Source: Deltaproteobacteria bacterium
GTDB lineage: Bacteria > Myxococcota_A > UBA9042 > PHBI01 > JACKFB01
Assembly: GCA_020632695.1 (NCBI GenBank)
Contig: JACKFB010000011.1
Span: 124,001-188,000 of the forward strand
Length of the DNA: 64,000 nt
Direction: 5' to 3'
Made by a program: the position numbers and the translations under genes. The notes under the pieces were generated by a model. The model was not told the origin of the DNA. It saw only the letters and a list, made by a program, of their open reading frames with translations, and made no database searches. Shown here piece by piece: positions 1 through 10,069 of this stretch; position 1 is the stretch's first letter, and each line of letters starts with the position of its first letter.

Positions 1-490
1 CGCCCAGTCCCCGCCGGCCCCGGCCGACGGAGGCTGGCCCATCCCCCCGCCGCCGGCGCCCCGCGCCGAGCGCGGCCTCGAGGTCAAGCGCGCCAGCGTG
101 CTGAGCGTCGAGCCCAACCACCTGCAGCTCGCCCGCGGCGCCCGCTTCGATCTGGCCCACGTCGAGGCCGTCTCCCTGGCCCGCATCCAGAGCCAGCTCG
201 GCGAGGTCATCATCATCGACCTGCTCACCTCCTGGCGCGGCAAGCACGCCCCCCTCCCGGTGCGCTCACTGCGCCTGGACGGCGCCACCAGCGACCTCCC
301 GGTAGCGCTGGACCTCCCCGGCCTCGAGCCCGCCGCCGCCTTCGTGCGCCTGGCCCGCCAGGTGGTGAGCGCCGCCGCCGCCCGCGCCCTCCCGGCCAGC
401 CTCACGGTCGGCGACCTGGAAGAAGCCGCCCGCGCCCTGCCCGTGTGGCCGAGCGTGGAGGCATATGAAACCAGCCTCCTCGGAATGTGA
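1..490 (+). CDS. 3' end of an unrecognised gene (5' end outside the window)
   Basis: The reading frame is open from the first complete codon at base 2 to a TGA at 488-490, so the gene starts upstream of the window. A GTG at 98 could serve as a start but lies inside this continuous frame. The visible part begins with a Pro/Ala-rich stretch (residues reading PAPRAERGLEVKRA) and continues into a roughly 115-residue folded-looking region with alternating hydrophobic segments and no cysteines or catalytic signature I recognise. A hydrophobic segment reading EVIIIDLL lies mid-domain. It may be the C-terminal domain of a larger protein with a proline-rich linker. The stop codon is followed directly by structured repeat H1. 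The function is unknown to me. Confidence 0.7.
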   Translation, partial: AQSPPAPADGGWPIPPPPAPRAERGLEVKRASVLSVEPNHLQLARGARFDLAHVEAVSLARIQSQLGEVIIIDLLTSWRGKHAPLPVRSLRLDGATSDLPVALDLPGLEPAAAFVRLARQVVSAAAARALPASLTVGDLEEAARALPVWPSVEAYETSLLGM

Positions 491-491
491 C

Positions 492-635
492 GTCGATGGC
501 CGGGGCGGCGGCTGCGGAGCCCACCAGCGGCGTCGCTCCCTCGGGTCAGGCCTGCGACGGGCTGAAGCCCGACTCGGCCTGCCCTCGGTCGCGCCACCGC
601 TGGAGGGCTCCTCGCTCGCCGCCTCGGCCATCGAC
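492..635 (+). repeat. Structured repeat family H, copy H1
   Basis: A long imperfect palindrome begins one base after the upstream stop codon. The outer stem pairs 492-510 with 617-635 (19 positions, one G-T wobble). The middle stem pairs 518-530 with 597-609 (one mismatch). The core pairs CAGGCC (547-552) with GGCCTG (576-581), then an internal loop TGCGA/ACTC, then CGGGCT with AGCCCG. The same architecture with different but complementary stems recurs near 7.4, 15.3, 19.9, 31.3 and 57.5 kb. It sits between convergent genes, so it could act in transcription termination here, but it lacks a T tract. Confidence 0.8.
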
Positions 636-659
636 CAGAGGCGAGGTCGAGCGGTCGGC

Positions 660-1178
<519 letters not shown>

Positions 1179-1186
1179 GGCTTCCC

Positions 1187-1759
1187 TCACTCCGTTCGCG
1201 ACCAGAGCGAGTCTTCGCTGGCGAACGCCGCTGCGGCTCGGGCGATGCGGGCGGTGGCTTCCAGGGCGGCCTCGAGGGCTCGAGCCCAGGGGCCTTCGGT
1301 GGCCTCCGCGAAGGCGGCGCGGGCCAGGGGGATGGCGGGGTCGTCGCCGTCGGCCAGGGGGTCTTCGGGCAGGGCGTCGTAGTAGGCGCGCCAGTCCGTG
1401 GTGACGGCCAGGATGCGCCGGAGGCCGTGGCGTCCGGCCAGGGCGGCTTGGAGGCGGTCGGCGGCGTGCTCGCGGACGGCGTCGCGGTCGTCGACGTTCT
1501 CGAGGCCCCAGTCCATGCGGGCCCGGCCCTCGGGGCCCTCCACCAGGGCGTGGCAGAGCTCGTGCAGGATCATCTGGGCCAGGCAGTCGTCGGGGTCGAA
1601 CTCGGCGTCCTTCGCCAGGGTCAGCGTGCCCTGGCCGTCCCAGGAGGCGTAGGCGTCGGAGGCGCGGACCACCTCGAGGCCCAGACGCCGGGCCGTCGCC
1701 AGCCAGATGAGGTCCACCGGGTCCTCGTAGCGGGCGTCGATGGCGCGCGGCGGGCTCAC
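1187..1759 (-). CDS. Putative zinc metallopeptidase-like protein (HExxH)
   Basis: A 190-residue protein. The start is the GTG at 1759, which overlaps the TGA of the upstream gene in a GTGA junction, showing translational coupling. Residues 66-70 read HELCH, the HExxH zinc-binding motif of metallopeptidases, preceded by an acidic segment (EFDPDDCLAQMIL) and followed by ALVEG. An Asp/Glu/His-rich segment (NVDDRDAVREHAADRL) about 25 residues later could supply a third ligand. There is no signal peptide, so a cytoplasmic location is likely. It is the last gene of a three-gene operon with two membrane lipoproteins. The family is not recognised; peptidase activity is inferred only from the motif and context. 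Confidence 0.65.
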   Translation of the reverse strand: MSPPRAIDARYEDPVDLIWLATARRLGLEVVRASDAYASWDGQGTLTLAKDAEFDPDDCLAQMILHELCHALVEGPEGRARMDWGLENVDDRDAVREHAADRLQAALAGRHGLRRILAVTTDWRAYYDALPEDPLADGDDPAIPLARAAFAEATEGPWARALEAALEATARIARAAAAFASEDSLWSRTE

Positions 1760-3030
1760 GGGGCGGGGGTCTTCGTGACGCGGGTGACCAGCTCCGGGGG
1801 CGGGTCCGGAGCCGGCTCGGCGGCGGCGACCCGCAAGGGCGGGGGCGAGCCGAGGTCGAGGCCGCTGGCGACCCGGGCGCTGGAGCTGAGCGTCATGCAG
1901 ACCAGCGCCGCAGCCCCCAGCAGCGTCAGCAGCGCCTCCAGGTGGCGGGGCTCCAGGGCGTGGGTGGTCGGCCGGCGCCTCGCCAGCGCGGGCCCCGCGC
2001 CGCGGGCGTGGGCGGCGCGGGCGGTGAGGCGGAGCAGCAGCGCGCAGGCCAGCGCCGGGATGGCGAGGAAGGCGGGGAGGGCGCCGGCGGCCGACCAGGC
2101 GGCGGCGGCCAGCAACCCCAACCCCACGCAGATCAGGCCGAGGCGGGCCGCCGGCGCGGCCCACTCGGGCGGCTCGGTGGTGCCGGCGGGCGGCGGCAGC
2201 GGCTCGCGATCCTCGAGGGTCCGTGCCCAGGCGGCGAGCTGGGCCTCGCGCACGCCCTCGCGGCTGGCCTCCGCGCGTTGGGCCTGGACCCGCAGCTCGT
2301 CGGCCAGCTCGGCGTCGGCCGCCAGCAGCGCCACCAGGCCGTCGATGTGGCGCTCCGCCCCCATGGCCGCCAGGCGCCAGGCCTCCCGCCGCGTCCGCTC
2401 CAGCTCGCCCGCCCAGGCTGACAGCGTCTCGTCCAGCGTGCGGTCGGCCTCACCGCGCCCTCGCCGCCGCTTCAGCACGCGCCGCAGCGCCGCCACGTGG
2501 CGAGCGGCCTCCCGCGAGGCCCGCTCGGCGGCCGCCTGCGGCACCTCGGCCGCCACCCCGCGCGCGACGGCCCCCACGCCGCGCCCCAGGCGCCCCAGCG
2601 CGCGCCCGGCGGCGTCGACCGCGCGCCCCGAGGCCCGCTCCGGCGGCCCGCGACGCGACGAGCGCGGCGCGCCCAGGGCGAGGAACCCCACCAGCAGTCC
2701 CAGCGCCAGCGCGGCGCCCCCGAGCAGCGACGCCGTCCCCGCCACCTCCCGCTGGAAGGCGCCGGGCCACGCGTCCCGCGCCGTCTCCACCGACCGCGCA
2801 TACCCCTGCGGCCAGGCCGAGCGCCAGCCCTCCTCGAGCGCCGCGCGCCGCCGCTCCCGCTGCACCCGCTCCAGCACCTGCGCGACCACCACGTCGGGGC
2901 TCCCGCTGCGCTCCGGACCCAGCGCCGGCGCCTCGTCGCTGCGCGCGCAGCCGGCCAGGCACAGCGCCGCCAGGGCAGCCACCGCCAGGCGCCGCGACGC
3001 CTCCCGGGTCGATGTCGCCAGCTCTCTCAC
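1756..3030 (-). CDS. Membrane-anchored lipoprotein of unknown function
   Basis: A 424-residue protein starting at GTG 3030, with a GTGA overlap to the upstream gene and another to the downstream HExxH gene. The N-terminus has a lipoprotein signal with lipobox LAGC (residues about 25-28). A hydrophobic segment follows near residues 100-118 (GGAALALGLLVGFLALGA), then an Ala/Arg/Glu-rich helical region likely to form coiled coil (about 125-270). Two more membrane segments lie near 295-345 and 370-390, and the tail is Pro-rich. The arrangement suggests an envelope protein with a long helical domain between membrane segments. I do not recognise the family. The tight coupling with the neighbouring lipoprotein suggests that the two act together. 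Confidence 0.7.
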   Translation of the reverse strand: MRELATSTREASRRLAVAALAALCLAGCARSDEAPALGPERSGSPDVVVAQVLERVQRERRRAALEEGWRSAWPQGYARSVETARDAWPGAFQREVAGTASLLGGAALALGLLVGFLALGAPRSSRRGPPERASGRAVDAAGRALGRLGRGVGAVARGVAAEVPQAAAERASREAARHVAALRRVLKRRRGRGEADRTLDETLSAWAGELERTRREAWRLAAMGAERHIDGLVALLAADAELADELRVQAQRAEASREGVREAQLAAWARTLEDREPLPPPAGTTEPPEWAAPAARLGLICVGLGLLAAAAWSAAGALPAFLAIPALACALLLRLTARAAHARGAGPALARRRPTTHALEPRHLEALLTLLGAAALVCMTLSSSARVASGLDLGSPPPLRVAAAEPAPDPPPELVTRVTKTPAP

Positions 3031-3779
3031 GTCCCGATCTCCCGGATGGCGCCGCGCAGATCCTCCATCGCCTTCTCGATGGCGACGCCGACGGCCCCCT
3101 GCGCCCCCTCCGACGTGCTCACCTGCTCCTGCCAGACGGTGACCTGCACGTGCAGCCGCTCCACCCGCGCCAGCGCCCGGTCCAGCTCATCGCAGAGCCC
3201 GTCCCGGTGCGCCGTCGCCGTGGCGCTCTGCGCCTGCTCGTCCAGGCGCCCCGCCCGCTCGGCCAGCCCCGCCGCCGCCGCCAGCAGCTCCGAGAGCGCC
3301 GCCTCGACCCGCGTGACCACGTGCGCCACCAGCGGGTCGCCCGCCCCCAGCGCGCGAATGGCCTCGGCCTCCGCCTGGATGCGCTCGAGGGCGTGCTCGG
3401 GGTAGCGCCTGCTCTTGCGCCTGCCCAGCCGCCTCCGCAGCGCCGCGCCCATGAGCGCTCCCCCCAGCGCCAGCGTGGCCACCACCAGCGCCAGCGCCAC
3501 CGTCCGCCGCGCCCGGTACCCGTCGCGCGTGACGCGCCTCGCCTCGGCCTCCCCGGCGGCCAGGCCGGCCAGGCGCCCCTCGGTGCGGCCCAGCCGCCAC
3601 GCCGCGCACTCGTCGGCGCGCGGTCCGGCGGCCAGCCCTGTCAGGCAGTCGGCCCACGCCGCCCCCGGCACCGCCGCGCCCACCGTCGGGTCCGCGCCGT
3701 CCGCGGGCGCGCCGCACCCGGCGAGGGTCACCGCCGCCAGCCACGCGATCCGCCACCGCCGTCGGGAGCTTGGCCACAC
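3027..3779 (-). CDS. Lipoprotein with one membrane segment and coiled-coil tail
   Basis: About 250 residues. I chose the GTG at 3779 because it gives a compact lipoprotein signal (MWPSSRRRWRIAWLAAVTLAGC). A TTG at 3815 in the same frame would add 12 residues ahead of it. After the lipobox the mature part contains three cysteines, then a membrane segment (VALALVVATLALGGALMGAAL) with a following Arg/Lys cluster, then a long heptad-like helical tail rich in Ala, Glu and Leu. It is the first gene of the 3779-1187 operon and is divergent from sdhC, so the region 3780-3954 should hold both promoters. The family is unknown. Confidence 0.65.
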   Translation of the reverse strand: MWPSSRRRWRIAWLAAVTLAGCGAPADGADPTVGAAVPGAAWADCLTGLAAGPRADECAAWRLGRTEGRLAGLAAGEAEARRVTRDGYRARRTVALALVVATLALGGALMGAALRRRLGRRKSRRYPEHALERIQAEAEAIRALGAGDPLVAHVVTRVEAALSELLAAAAGLAERAGRLDEQAQSATATAHRDGLCDELDRALARVERLHVQVTVWQEQVSTSEGAQGAVGVAIEKAMEDLRGAIREIGT

Positions 3780-3954
3780 CCCGTGAGCATGGCCCCGCGG
3801 AGCCCGCCCGCGCAACCGGCCGCGGCCGTTCCCGTCACATAACCATCGGTTAAGTAAGGTTGGGAGTTGAAGGATTCCTCATCCTCTGCGACAAGGGTCC
3901 CGGTCTCGTCCCGCCGACGGCGGGGCTCGCCATGGGACGCGCGGAGGAGGGAAC

Positions 3955-4617
3955 GTGGGCTGGCTCAAGAGGATCCTCGGCTCGAGCGTCGGCCAGAAGG
4001 CCATCGTCGGGCTCACGGGGGTGGCCCTGGTGCTCTACCTCATCATCCATATGGTGGAGAACCTGCAGGTCTTCGGTCCGAACGAGGGCGTGGGCATCAA
4101 CGCCTGGGCCAACACCCTGCACGCGCTGCCCTTCCTGCCGATCATCGAGTTCGGCCTGTTCGCGGTCTTCGTCATCCACATCGGCCTGACGATCAAGCTC
4201 GCCCGCGACAACCGGGCCGCCCGCGCCACCCGCTACCAGAGCCACGGCACCAAGCGCGACGCCAAGGTGCGGGTCGCCCAGAGCCGTACGATGGCGTTCA
4301 GCGGCATCGTGGTCCTCGGCTTCCTCTTCCTGCACGTGTGGGACTTCCGCCTGCAGCACGAGACCATCACCGAGGGCATCGGCCTCGCCGCGACGATCAA
4401 GTCCAACCTCCAGGTGTGGTGGCGCGCGGTCATCTACCTGCTGGGGGTCTCGCTGATCACGTGGCACATGGCCCACGGCATCAGCAGCGCGTCGCGTTCC
4501 TTCGGCGTCAACCACTCCAAGTGGACGCCCGTCATCGTCAAGGGCGGCACCGTCGTCGCCGTGCTCATCGGGCTGGGCTTCGCGGCCATCCCGGTGTGGG
4601 CGCTCCTGACCCGCTGA
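3955..4617 (+). CDS. sdhC: Succinate dehydrogenase cytochrome b subunit (B-type)
   Basis: A 220-residue integral membrane anchor of succinate dehydrogenase / fumarate reductase, which binds haem b and exchanges electrons with quinone. The start is GTG 3955, preceded by a strong GGAGGAGGG ribosome-binding site. Five membrane segments are visible (about residues 14-33, 60-83, 112-130, 153-175 and 192-215). His residues lie in or near the helices (IIHMVE, VIHIGL, FLHVWD, TWHMAH), as expected for haem ligation in the single-subunit anchor with five helices, and there is no sdhD. It is the first gene of sdhCAB and lies 50 bases before sdhA. Length and neighbours fit the b558 family. Confidence 0.93.
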   Translation: MGWLKRILGSSVGQKAIVGLTGVALVLYLIIHMVENLQVFGPNEGVGINAWANTLHALPFLPIIEFGLFAVFVIHIGLTIKLARDNRAARATRYQSHGTKRDAKVRVAQSRTMAFSGIVVLGFLFLHVWDFRLQHETITEGIGLAATIKSNLQVWWRAVIYLLGVSLITWHMAHGISSASRSFGVNHSKWTPVIVKGGTVVAVLIGLGFAAIPVWALLTR

Positions 4618-4667
4618 GCGGGTGTCCCGATCTTCCTGCGCGACCCATCGGTTTGGGGGCTTTTGAG

Positions 4668-6580
4668 ATGACCTTGGAATCACGCTGTCCGACCGGGCCC
4701 ATCGAGACGCGCTGGACCCGGCACAAGGGCGCGCTGAAGCTCATCGGGCCCATCAACCGCAAGAAGTACGACGTCATCGTCATCGGCTCCGGCCTGGCCG
4801 GCGCCTCGGCCGCGGCGACGCTCGCGGAGCAGGGCTACAAGGTCAAGGTCTTCTGCTTCCACGACAGCCCGCGGCGGGCCCACAGCGTCGCCGCCCAGGG
4901 CGGCATCAACGCGGCGAAGAACTACCAGAACGACGGCGACTCGGTGTTCCGCCTCTTCTACGACACGGTGAAGGGCGGTGACTTCCGCGCTCGCGAGTCG
5001 AACGTGCACCGCCTCGCCGAGGTCTCGGCCAACATCATCGACCAGGCCGTCGCCCAGGGCGTGCCCTTCGCCCGCGAGTACGGCGGGACCTTGGCCAACC
5101 GCACCTTCGGCGGCGTGCTGGTCTCGCGCACCTTCTACGCCCGCGGCCAGACCGGCCAGCAGCTCCTGCTGGGCGCCTACGCCAGCCTGATGCGCCAGGT
5201 GGACCTGGGGAAGGTGACGCTCTTCCCCTACCGCGACATGCTGGAGCTGGTCATCGAGGGCGGGGCGGCCCGCGGCATCGTCTGCCGCGACCTGCTGACC
5301 GGGAAGCTCGAGGTACACACCGGCCACACGGTGCTCATGTGCACCGGCGGCTACTCGAACGTCTTCTACCTGTCGACCAACGCGATGAAGTCCAACGTCA
5401 CGGCCACGTGGCGCGCGCACCGGCAGGGCGCCTTCTTCGCGAACCCCTGCTACACCCAGATCCACCCCACCTGCATCCCCGAGCACGGCGACTGGCAGTC
5501 CAAGCTCACGCTGATGTCGGAGAGCCTGCGCAACTCGGGGCGCGTGTGGGTGCCGAAGAAGGCCGGCGACAACCGCCCGCCGAACCAGATCCCCGACGAC
5601 GAGCGTGACTACTACCTCGAGCGCCGCTACCCCACCTTCGGCAACATGGTCCCGCGCGACGTCGCCTCGCGAAACGCCAAGTACGTCTGCGACGAGGGGC
5701 GCGGCGTCGGCGCCACCGGGCGCGCGGTCTACCTGGACTTCCGCGACGCCATCCGCAACGAGGGGCGCGCCAGCGTCGAGGGGCGCTATGGCAACCTCTT
5801 CGACATGTACGCGAACATCACCGGCGAGGACCCCTACGAGGTCCCGATGCGCATCTACCCGGCGCCGCACTACACGATGGGCGGGCTCTGGGTGGACTAC
5901 AACCTGATGTCGAACCTGCCCGGCCTCTTCGTGCTGGGCGAGGCGAACTTCTCCGACCACGGCAGCAACCGGCTGGGCGCCAGCGCGCTGATGCAGGGGC
6001 TGGCCGACGGGTACTTCATCGCGCCCTACACGGTGCCGGACTACCTGGCGACGGCGAAGCCCGCGCCGCTCAGCCCCGATGCGCCGGTCTGCAAGGAGGC
6101 GGTCGCGCGGGTGAAGCAGCGCATCGACGGGATGATGGCCATCGGCGGCAAGCGCTCGCCCGACAGCTTCCACCGGGACCTGGGCCTGCTGATGCTGGAC
6201 AAGGTCGGCATGTCGCGCACGGCCGAGGGGCTGCGGGAGACCATCGAGCGCGTGCGCGGGATGCGAAAGGAGTTCTGGGAGGACCTGCGCATCGTGGGCT
6301 CGGCCGAGAGTGCCAACGCCGAGTTGGAGAAGGCGCTGCGCATCGCCGACTTCATGGAGTTCGCCGAGCTGATGGCCAGGGACGCGCTGGCCCGTGAGGA
6401 GTCGTGCGGCGGGCACTTCCGCGAGGAGTACCAGACCGAGGACGGCGAGGCGCTGCGCGTGGACGCCACGCAGCAGCACGTCTCGGCCTGGGAGTTCACC
6501 GGCACCGACAGCGAGCCCGTGCTCCACAAGGAGCCGCTAGAGTTCGAGTACGTCAAGCCGTCGACCAGGAGCTACAAGTA

Positions 6581-6581
<1 letters not shown>
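4668..6581 (+). CDS. sdhA: Succinate dehydrogenase flavoprotein subunit
   Basis: 637 residues, starting at ATG 4668 after a GGGGGC-type ribosome-binding site. It oxidises succinate to fumarate, or does the reverse, on the cytoplasmic face of the membrane complex. A Rossmann FAD site GSGLAG is at residues 40-45. The segment around residue 72 (RRAHSVAAQGG) carries the histidine that binds FAD covalently in this family. Substrate-site segments are visible as NPCYTQIHPTCIPEHGDW and HYTMGGLWVDYN. Length is typical of the long flavoproteins that pair with B-type anchors. The TAA stop shares its last base with the ATG of sdhB. Confidence 0.96.
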
Positions 6582-7366
<785 letters not shown>

Positions 7367-7370
7367 CGCG

Positions 7371-7633
7371 GCGTCGATGGCCGGGGCGGCCGCTGCGGAG
7401 CCCACCCGCGGCAGCGCTCCGTCGGGTCGCGTGTGCGGCGGGCGCATGGCCCGCCTCCGTGCGCCCTCGGTCGCGCCACCGCAGGAGGGATCCTCCGGGC
7501 ATCGACCACGGGGCGGCGGCTGCGGATCCCACCTGCGGCAGCGCTCCGTCGGGTCGCGTGTGCGGCGGTCGCATGGCCCGCCTCCGTGCGCCCTCGGTCG
7601 CGCCACCGCTGGCGGGATCCTCCGGGCATCGAC
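7371..7633 (+). repeat. Structured repeat family H, tandem copies H2a and H2b
   Basis: Two adjacent copies about 130 bases apart, almost identical in the core. In each core GCGGGC pairs with GCCCGC around a short loop, flanked by an internal loop TGCGG/CCTC and then CGCGTG pairing with CGTGCG through two G-T wobbles. For H2a the outer stem uses 7373-7384 with 7496-7507. The right middle arm of H2a also complements the left middle arm of H2b, so alternative pairing between copies is possible. No hexamer array accompanies this locus. It separates sdhB from the cytochrome gene at 7729. Confidence 0.72.
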
Positions 7634-7728
7634 CACGGATCCGATGGCCGTTCGGCGCTCGAAGCGGCACTTGACGGTGCGCGAGTGGCGCCAGAATATC
7701 AGGCATATCTCAGCAGGCGGAGGCTGGT

Positions 7729-8634
7729 ATGCGGCGGTGGCTGCGGTGGCTCGGTGTGATCGTCGGTGTGCTGCTGGTGGGGCTCGGCGGGCTCATCGCC
7801 TACGTCTGGTTCAGCTCCGAGTCGATGCTGGCAGAGCGTTTCGAGCTGGCGGGCCGGGCCGTCGAGGTGCCGACGGACGCGGCCAGCCTGGCGGAGGGCA
7901 AGCGGCTGGCGACGGCTCGCGGGTGCACGGAGTGCCACGGGCTCGACCTCGGTGGCGGTGCCCTGGACGTGGGCATCGCCCGCTTCTGGGCGCCGAACCT
8001 CACCTCCGATCCGCAAGGCGCCGCCTCGCGGTTCACGTCGGTCGAGGCCTGGGAGCTGGCGATCCGGCACGGCGTCGGCGCCGGAGGCCGACCGCTGCTG
8101 ATGATGCCCTCGGACGAGCTGGTGCGGCTGCCCGACGACGAGCTCGGCAAGCTCATCGCGTACGCCCGCAGCGTCCCGCCCGTGTCGCGCCCGGCCCGTG
8201 ACCACGAGCTGACCATCATCGCCCGCGCCCTGGGAGTCTTCGGGCTCTTCCCGCTCCTGCCGGTCACGGTCACCGACCACGCGCTGGCGGCTACGCCCAA
8301 GCCCCCGCGCGGACCGACCGTCGCCTACGGTGAGCACCTGGTCCGGATGGCGTGCGTGGGATGCCACGGCGAGGGACTGAGCGGCGGCCGCATCCCCGGC
8401 ACGCCCGACAGCATCCCCGAGGTCGCCAACATCACCCCCGACCCGGAGACGGGGCTGGGCAGATGGACCGAGGAGCAGTTCAAGACGGCGCTGCTGACGG
8501 CCACGCGGCCGGACGGCACGGCCATCGACCCCTTCATGCCGGCGAAGAGCTTCGCGGCCATGGACGACGTCGAGCTGTCGGCCATCTGGGCCTACCTGCA
8601 GTCGGTGCCGGCGCGCCCCAAGGGCGGTCACTGA
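7729..8634 (+). CDS. Membrane-anchored dihaem cytochrome c
   Basis: 301 residues, starting at ATG 7729 behind a GGAGG ribosome-binding site. An uncleaved N-terminal membrane helix (residues 8-28) anchors it, with the rest periplasmic. Two CxxCH haem motifs are visible, CTECH at 66-70 and CVGCH at 209-213. Downstream Met residues (PLLMMPSD, FMPAKSF) could be the axial sixth ligands. Duplicated cytochrome domains of this kind occur in dehydrogenase electron-transfer subunits and stand-alone electron carriers. No partner oxidoreductase is adjacent, so the donor and acceptor are unknown. The gene is convergent with the lipoprotein gene at 8804, with a hairpin between them. Confidence 0.85.
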   Translation: MRRWLRWLGVIVGVLLVGLGGLIAYVWFSSESMLAERFELAGRAVEVPTDAASLAEGKRLATARGCTECHGLDLGGGALDVGIARFWAPNLTSDPQGAASRFTSVEAWELAIRHGVGAGGRPLLMMPSDELVRLPDDELGKLIAYARSVPPVSRPARDHELTIIARALGVFGLFPLLPVTVTDHALAATPKPPRGPTVAYGEHLVRMACVGCHGEGLSGGRIPGTPDSIPEVANITPDPETGLGRWTEEQFKTALLTATRPDGTAIDPFMPAKSFAAMDDVELSAIWAYLQSVPARPKGGH

Positions 8635-8706
8635 CCAGGCTGGCGGAGGGTCTCGGCGCGCCCGGATCGCCCTCGCGCGCGGTCGGCCAGAAGCCGGGCT
8701 GACCTG

Positions 8707-8753
8707 CCCCGGCCGCCCGCGACCTACCCATGGGACGTCGCGGTCGGCCGGGG
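8707..8753. terminator. Hairpin between convergent genes
   Basis: A 17-base stem (8707-8723 with 8737-8753, one mismatch) with a 13-base loop, rich in CCGG. It lies between the ends of two convergent genes. There is no T tract on either side, so it is a bidirectional hairpin terminator candidate rather than a classical intrinsic terminator. Confidence 0.5.
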
Positions 8754-8803
8754 CGGCCTGTGGCGCGATCGAGGCCGGACGGCGGCGGTCCTGGCTGGAA
8801 CTC

Positions 8804-9997
8804 TCAGGGCGCCTGCACGAGCGCGTGCCCCGCCTTCGCGGTCTGATACCCGTTCTGCGAGCCGTCCAGGTCGCAGGACAGCCACACCACGCCGCCGGTC
8901 TTGGTGCAGCGGGCGGCGATATCGGCGACGCCGGGCGTGCTGGGGACCACCAGCGCCCGCAGGCTGAGGCGCGGACTGGCGAGGCCCGGCGGCGGCGCGG
9001 GGTCCTCCGAGGCGGTGGTCCACTCGAAGCCCCCATTGGAGGGGTCGGCTCCGTCGGGGCCCAGGCCGACCTGGCAGACGAACTCGGCGGGGAGGGCGCC
9101 CGCGGCGTCGGTGAGGCCCGGCTCGCTGACCTGGACGTGCGCCTCGAAGGCGGCGCCCGCCGTGGCGGTGACGAACGCCGGGTGCACGAGGCGACACCAG
9201 TCCACGTCGGCGTCGCAGGGGAGGTTGGGTTCGCCGGGGGTACCCCGACCGCCAGGGCCGTAGCTCTCCAGCGCATCGCACCAGGCCGCGCCCGAGTCCA
9301 CGCCGTCGACCAGCACCCAGGGTGAGGCGGCGTCCCGCTGCATCGCCACCCCGGGCTCGCGGCCGCCCATGTCCGCCGTGGCGGCCGGCGGCAGGGTCAG
9401 CACCTCGGCGCCGCCGCACCGCAGCGTCAGGCCGCTGGCCGTCTCCAGGCGCGCGTCGCCGTGCAGCACCCCGTCTGGCGCGGGCAGCCCGTCGTCGGAC
9501 TCGCCGTCGGTGGTCAGCAGCGCGTACTCGTCGGGTTCCAGGGGCGCCGCGGCGGCGATGACCGAGCCAGCGCCCGCACCGTCGACCAGCTCGCAGCCGT
9601 CCAACCTCCGCGGTGCCGCCGCCCTGCTCACCAGCTCCAACCAGGCGCGGGCGCCTGCGGTCGTCTCGGCCGGCCGGGCGAGCAGCTCGGTGACGGCCAG
9701 CTCGCCGGCGACGGGCCACGGCACCGTGGCCGGGTTGGGAGGCTCCTCCGGCAGCGGGCCGCCATCGGGCGTCGGGGCCGCCTCTGGCGTCCACTTCCTC
9801 GCCTCCAGCCGCGCCCGCGCGGTCGCCGCCCGGGCCTCGACCCCCGGCGCCGCACCACCCGAGGCACGCACCACGAGCCGGGCCGTCGCCGACTCCTTCG
9901 TCGAGCCGCCGTCGCCGCCGTCGCATCCGACGCAGAGGGCGAGCGCACACAGTCCCGCCACAGCCGCGATCCGATCCAAAGCCGCCTCCCGCGTCAC
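8804..9997 (-). CDS. Lipoprotein with lamin-tail-like domain
   Basis: 397 residues, starting at GTG 9997. The lipobox CVGC near residues 22-25 predicts a lipid-anchored envelope protein. After a Thr/Ala/Pro-rich linker, the segment from about 95 to 235 (AVTELLARPAETTAGARAWLELV, LDGCELVD, PDEYALLTTDG) follows the pattern of the lamin tail domain found in secreted bacterial proteins: a turn with a conserved Trp-Leu-Glu-Leu strand and a late Gly/Asp-rich strand. A C-terminal beta-rich region with paired cysteines ends in DLDGSQNGYQTAKAGHALV. Lamin-tail lipoproteins are common in myxobacteria, usually of unknown role. The domain call is by pattern and moderately sure. Confidence 0.7.
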   Translation of the reverse strand: MTREAALDRIAAVAGLCALALCVGCDGGDGGSTKESATARLVVRASGGAAPGVEARAATARARLEARKWTPEAAPTPDGGPLPEEPPNPATVPWPVAGELAVTELLARPAETTAGARAWLELVSRAAAPRRLDGCELVDGAGAGSVIAAAAPLEPDEYALLTTDGESDDGLPAPDGVLHGDARLETASGLTLRCGGAEVLTLPPAATADMGGREPGVAMQRDAASPWVLVDGVDSGAAWCDALESYGPGGRGTPGEPNLPCDADVDWCRLVHPAFVTATAGAAFEAHVQVSEPGLTDAAGALPAEFVCQVGLGPDGADPSNGGFEWTTASEDPAPPPGLASPRLSLRALVVPSTPGVADIAARCTKTGGVVWLSCDLDGSQNGYQTAKAGHALVQAP

Positions 9998-10069
9998 CCC
10001 GTTCCACCGTCCACAACGTGTCCCGGGGGCTGCGGCTGAAGCCGCCGCGCGGAAATGGGGCGCTTCAGC

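Noticed and set aside
492..635. Simple rho-independent terminator
   Set aside because: The structure is far longer than needed, has a conserved internal loop and no T tract, and copies also occur between divergent genes and inside coding regions.
4680..6527. Large open frame antisense to sdhA
   Set aside because: A shadow of the GC-rich codon bias of sdhA, whose motifs are complete on the plus strand.
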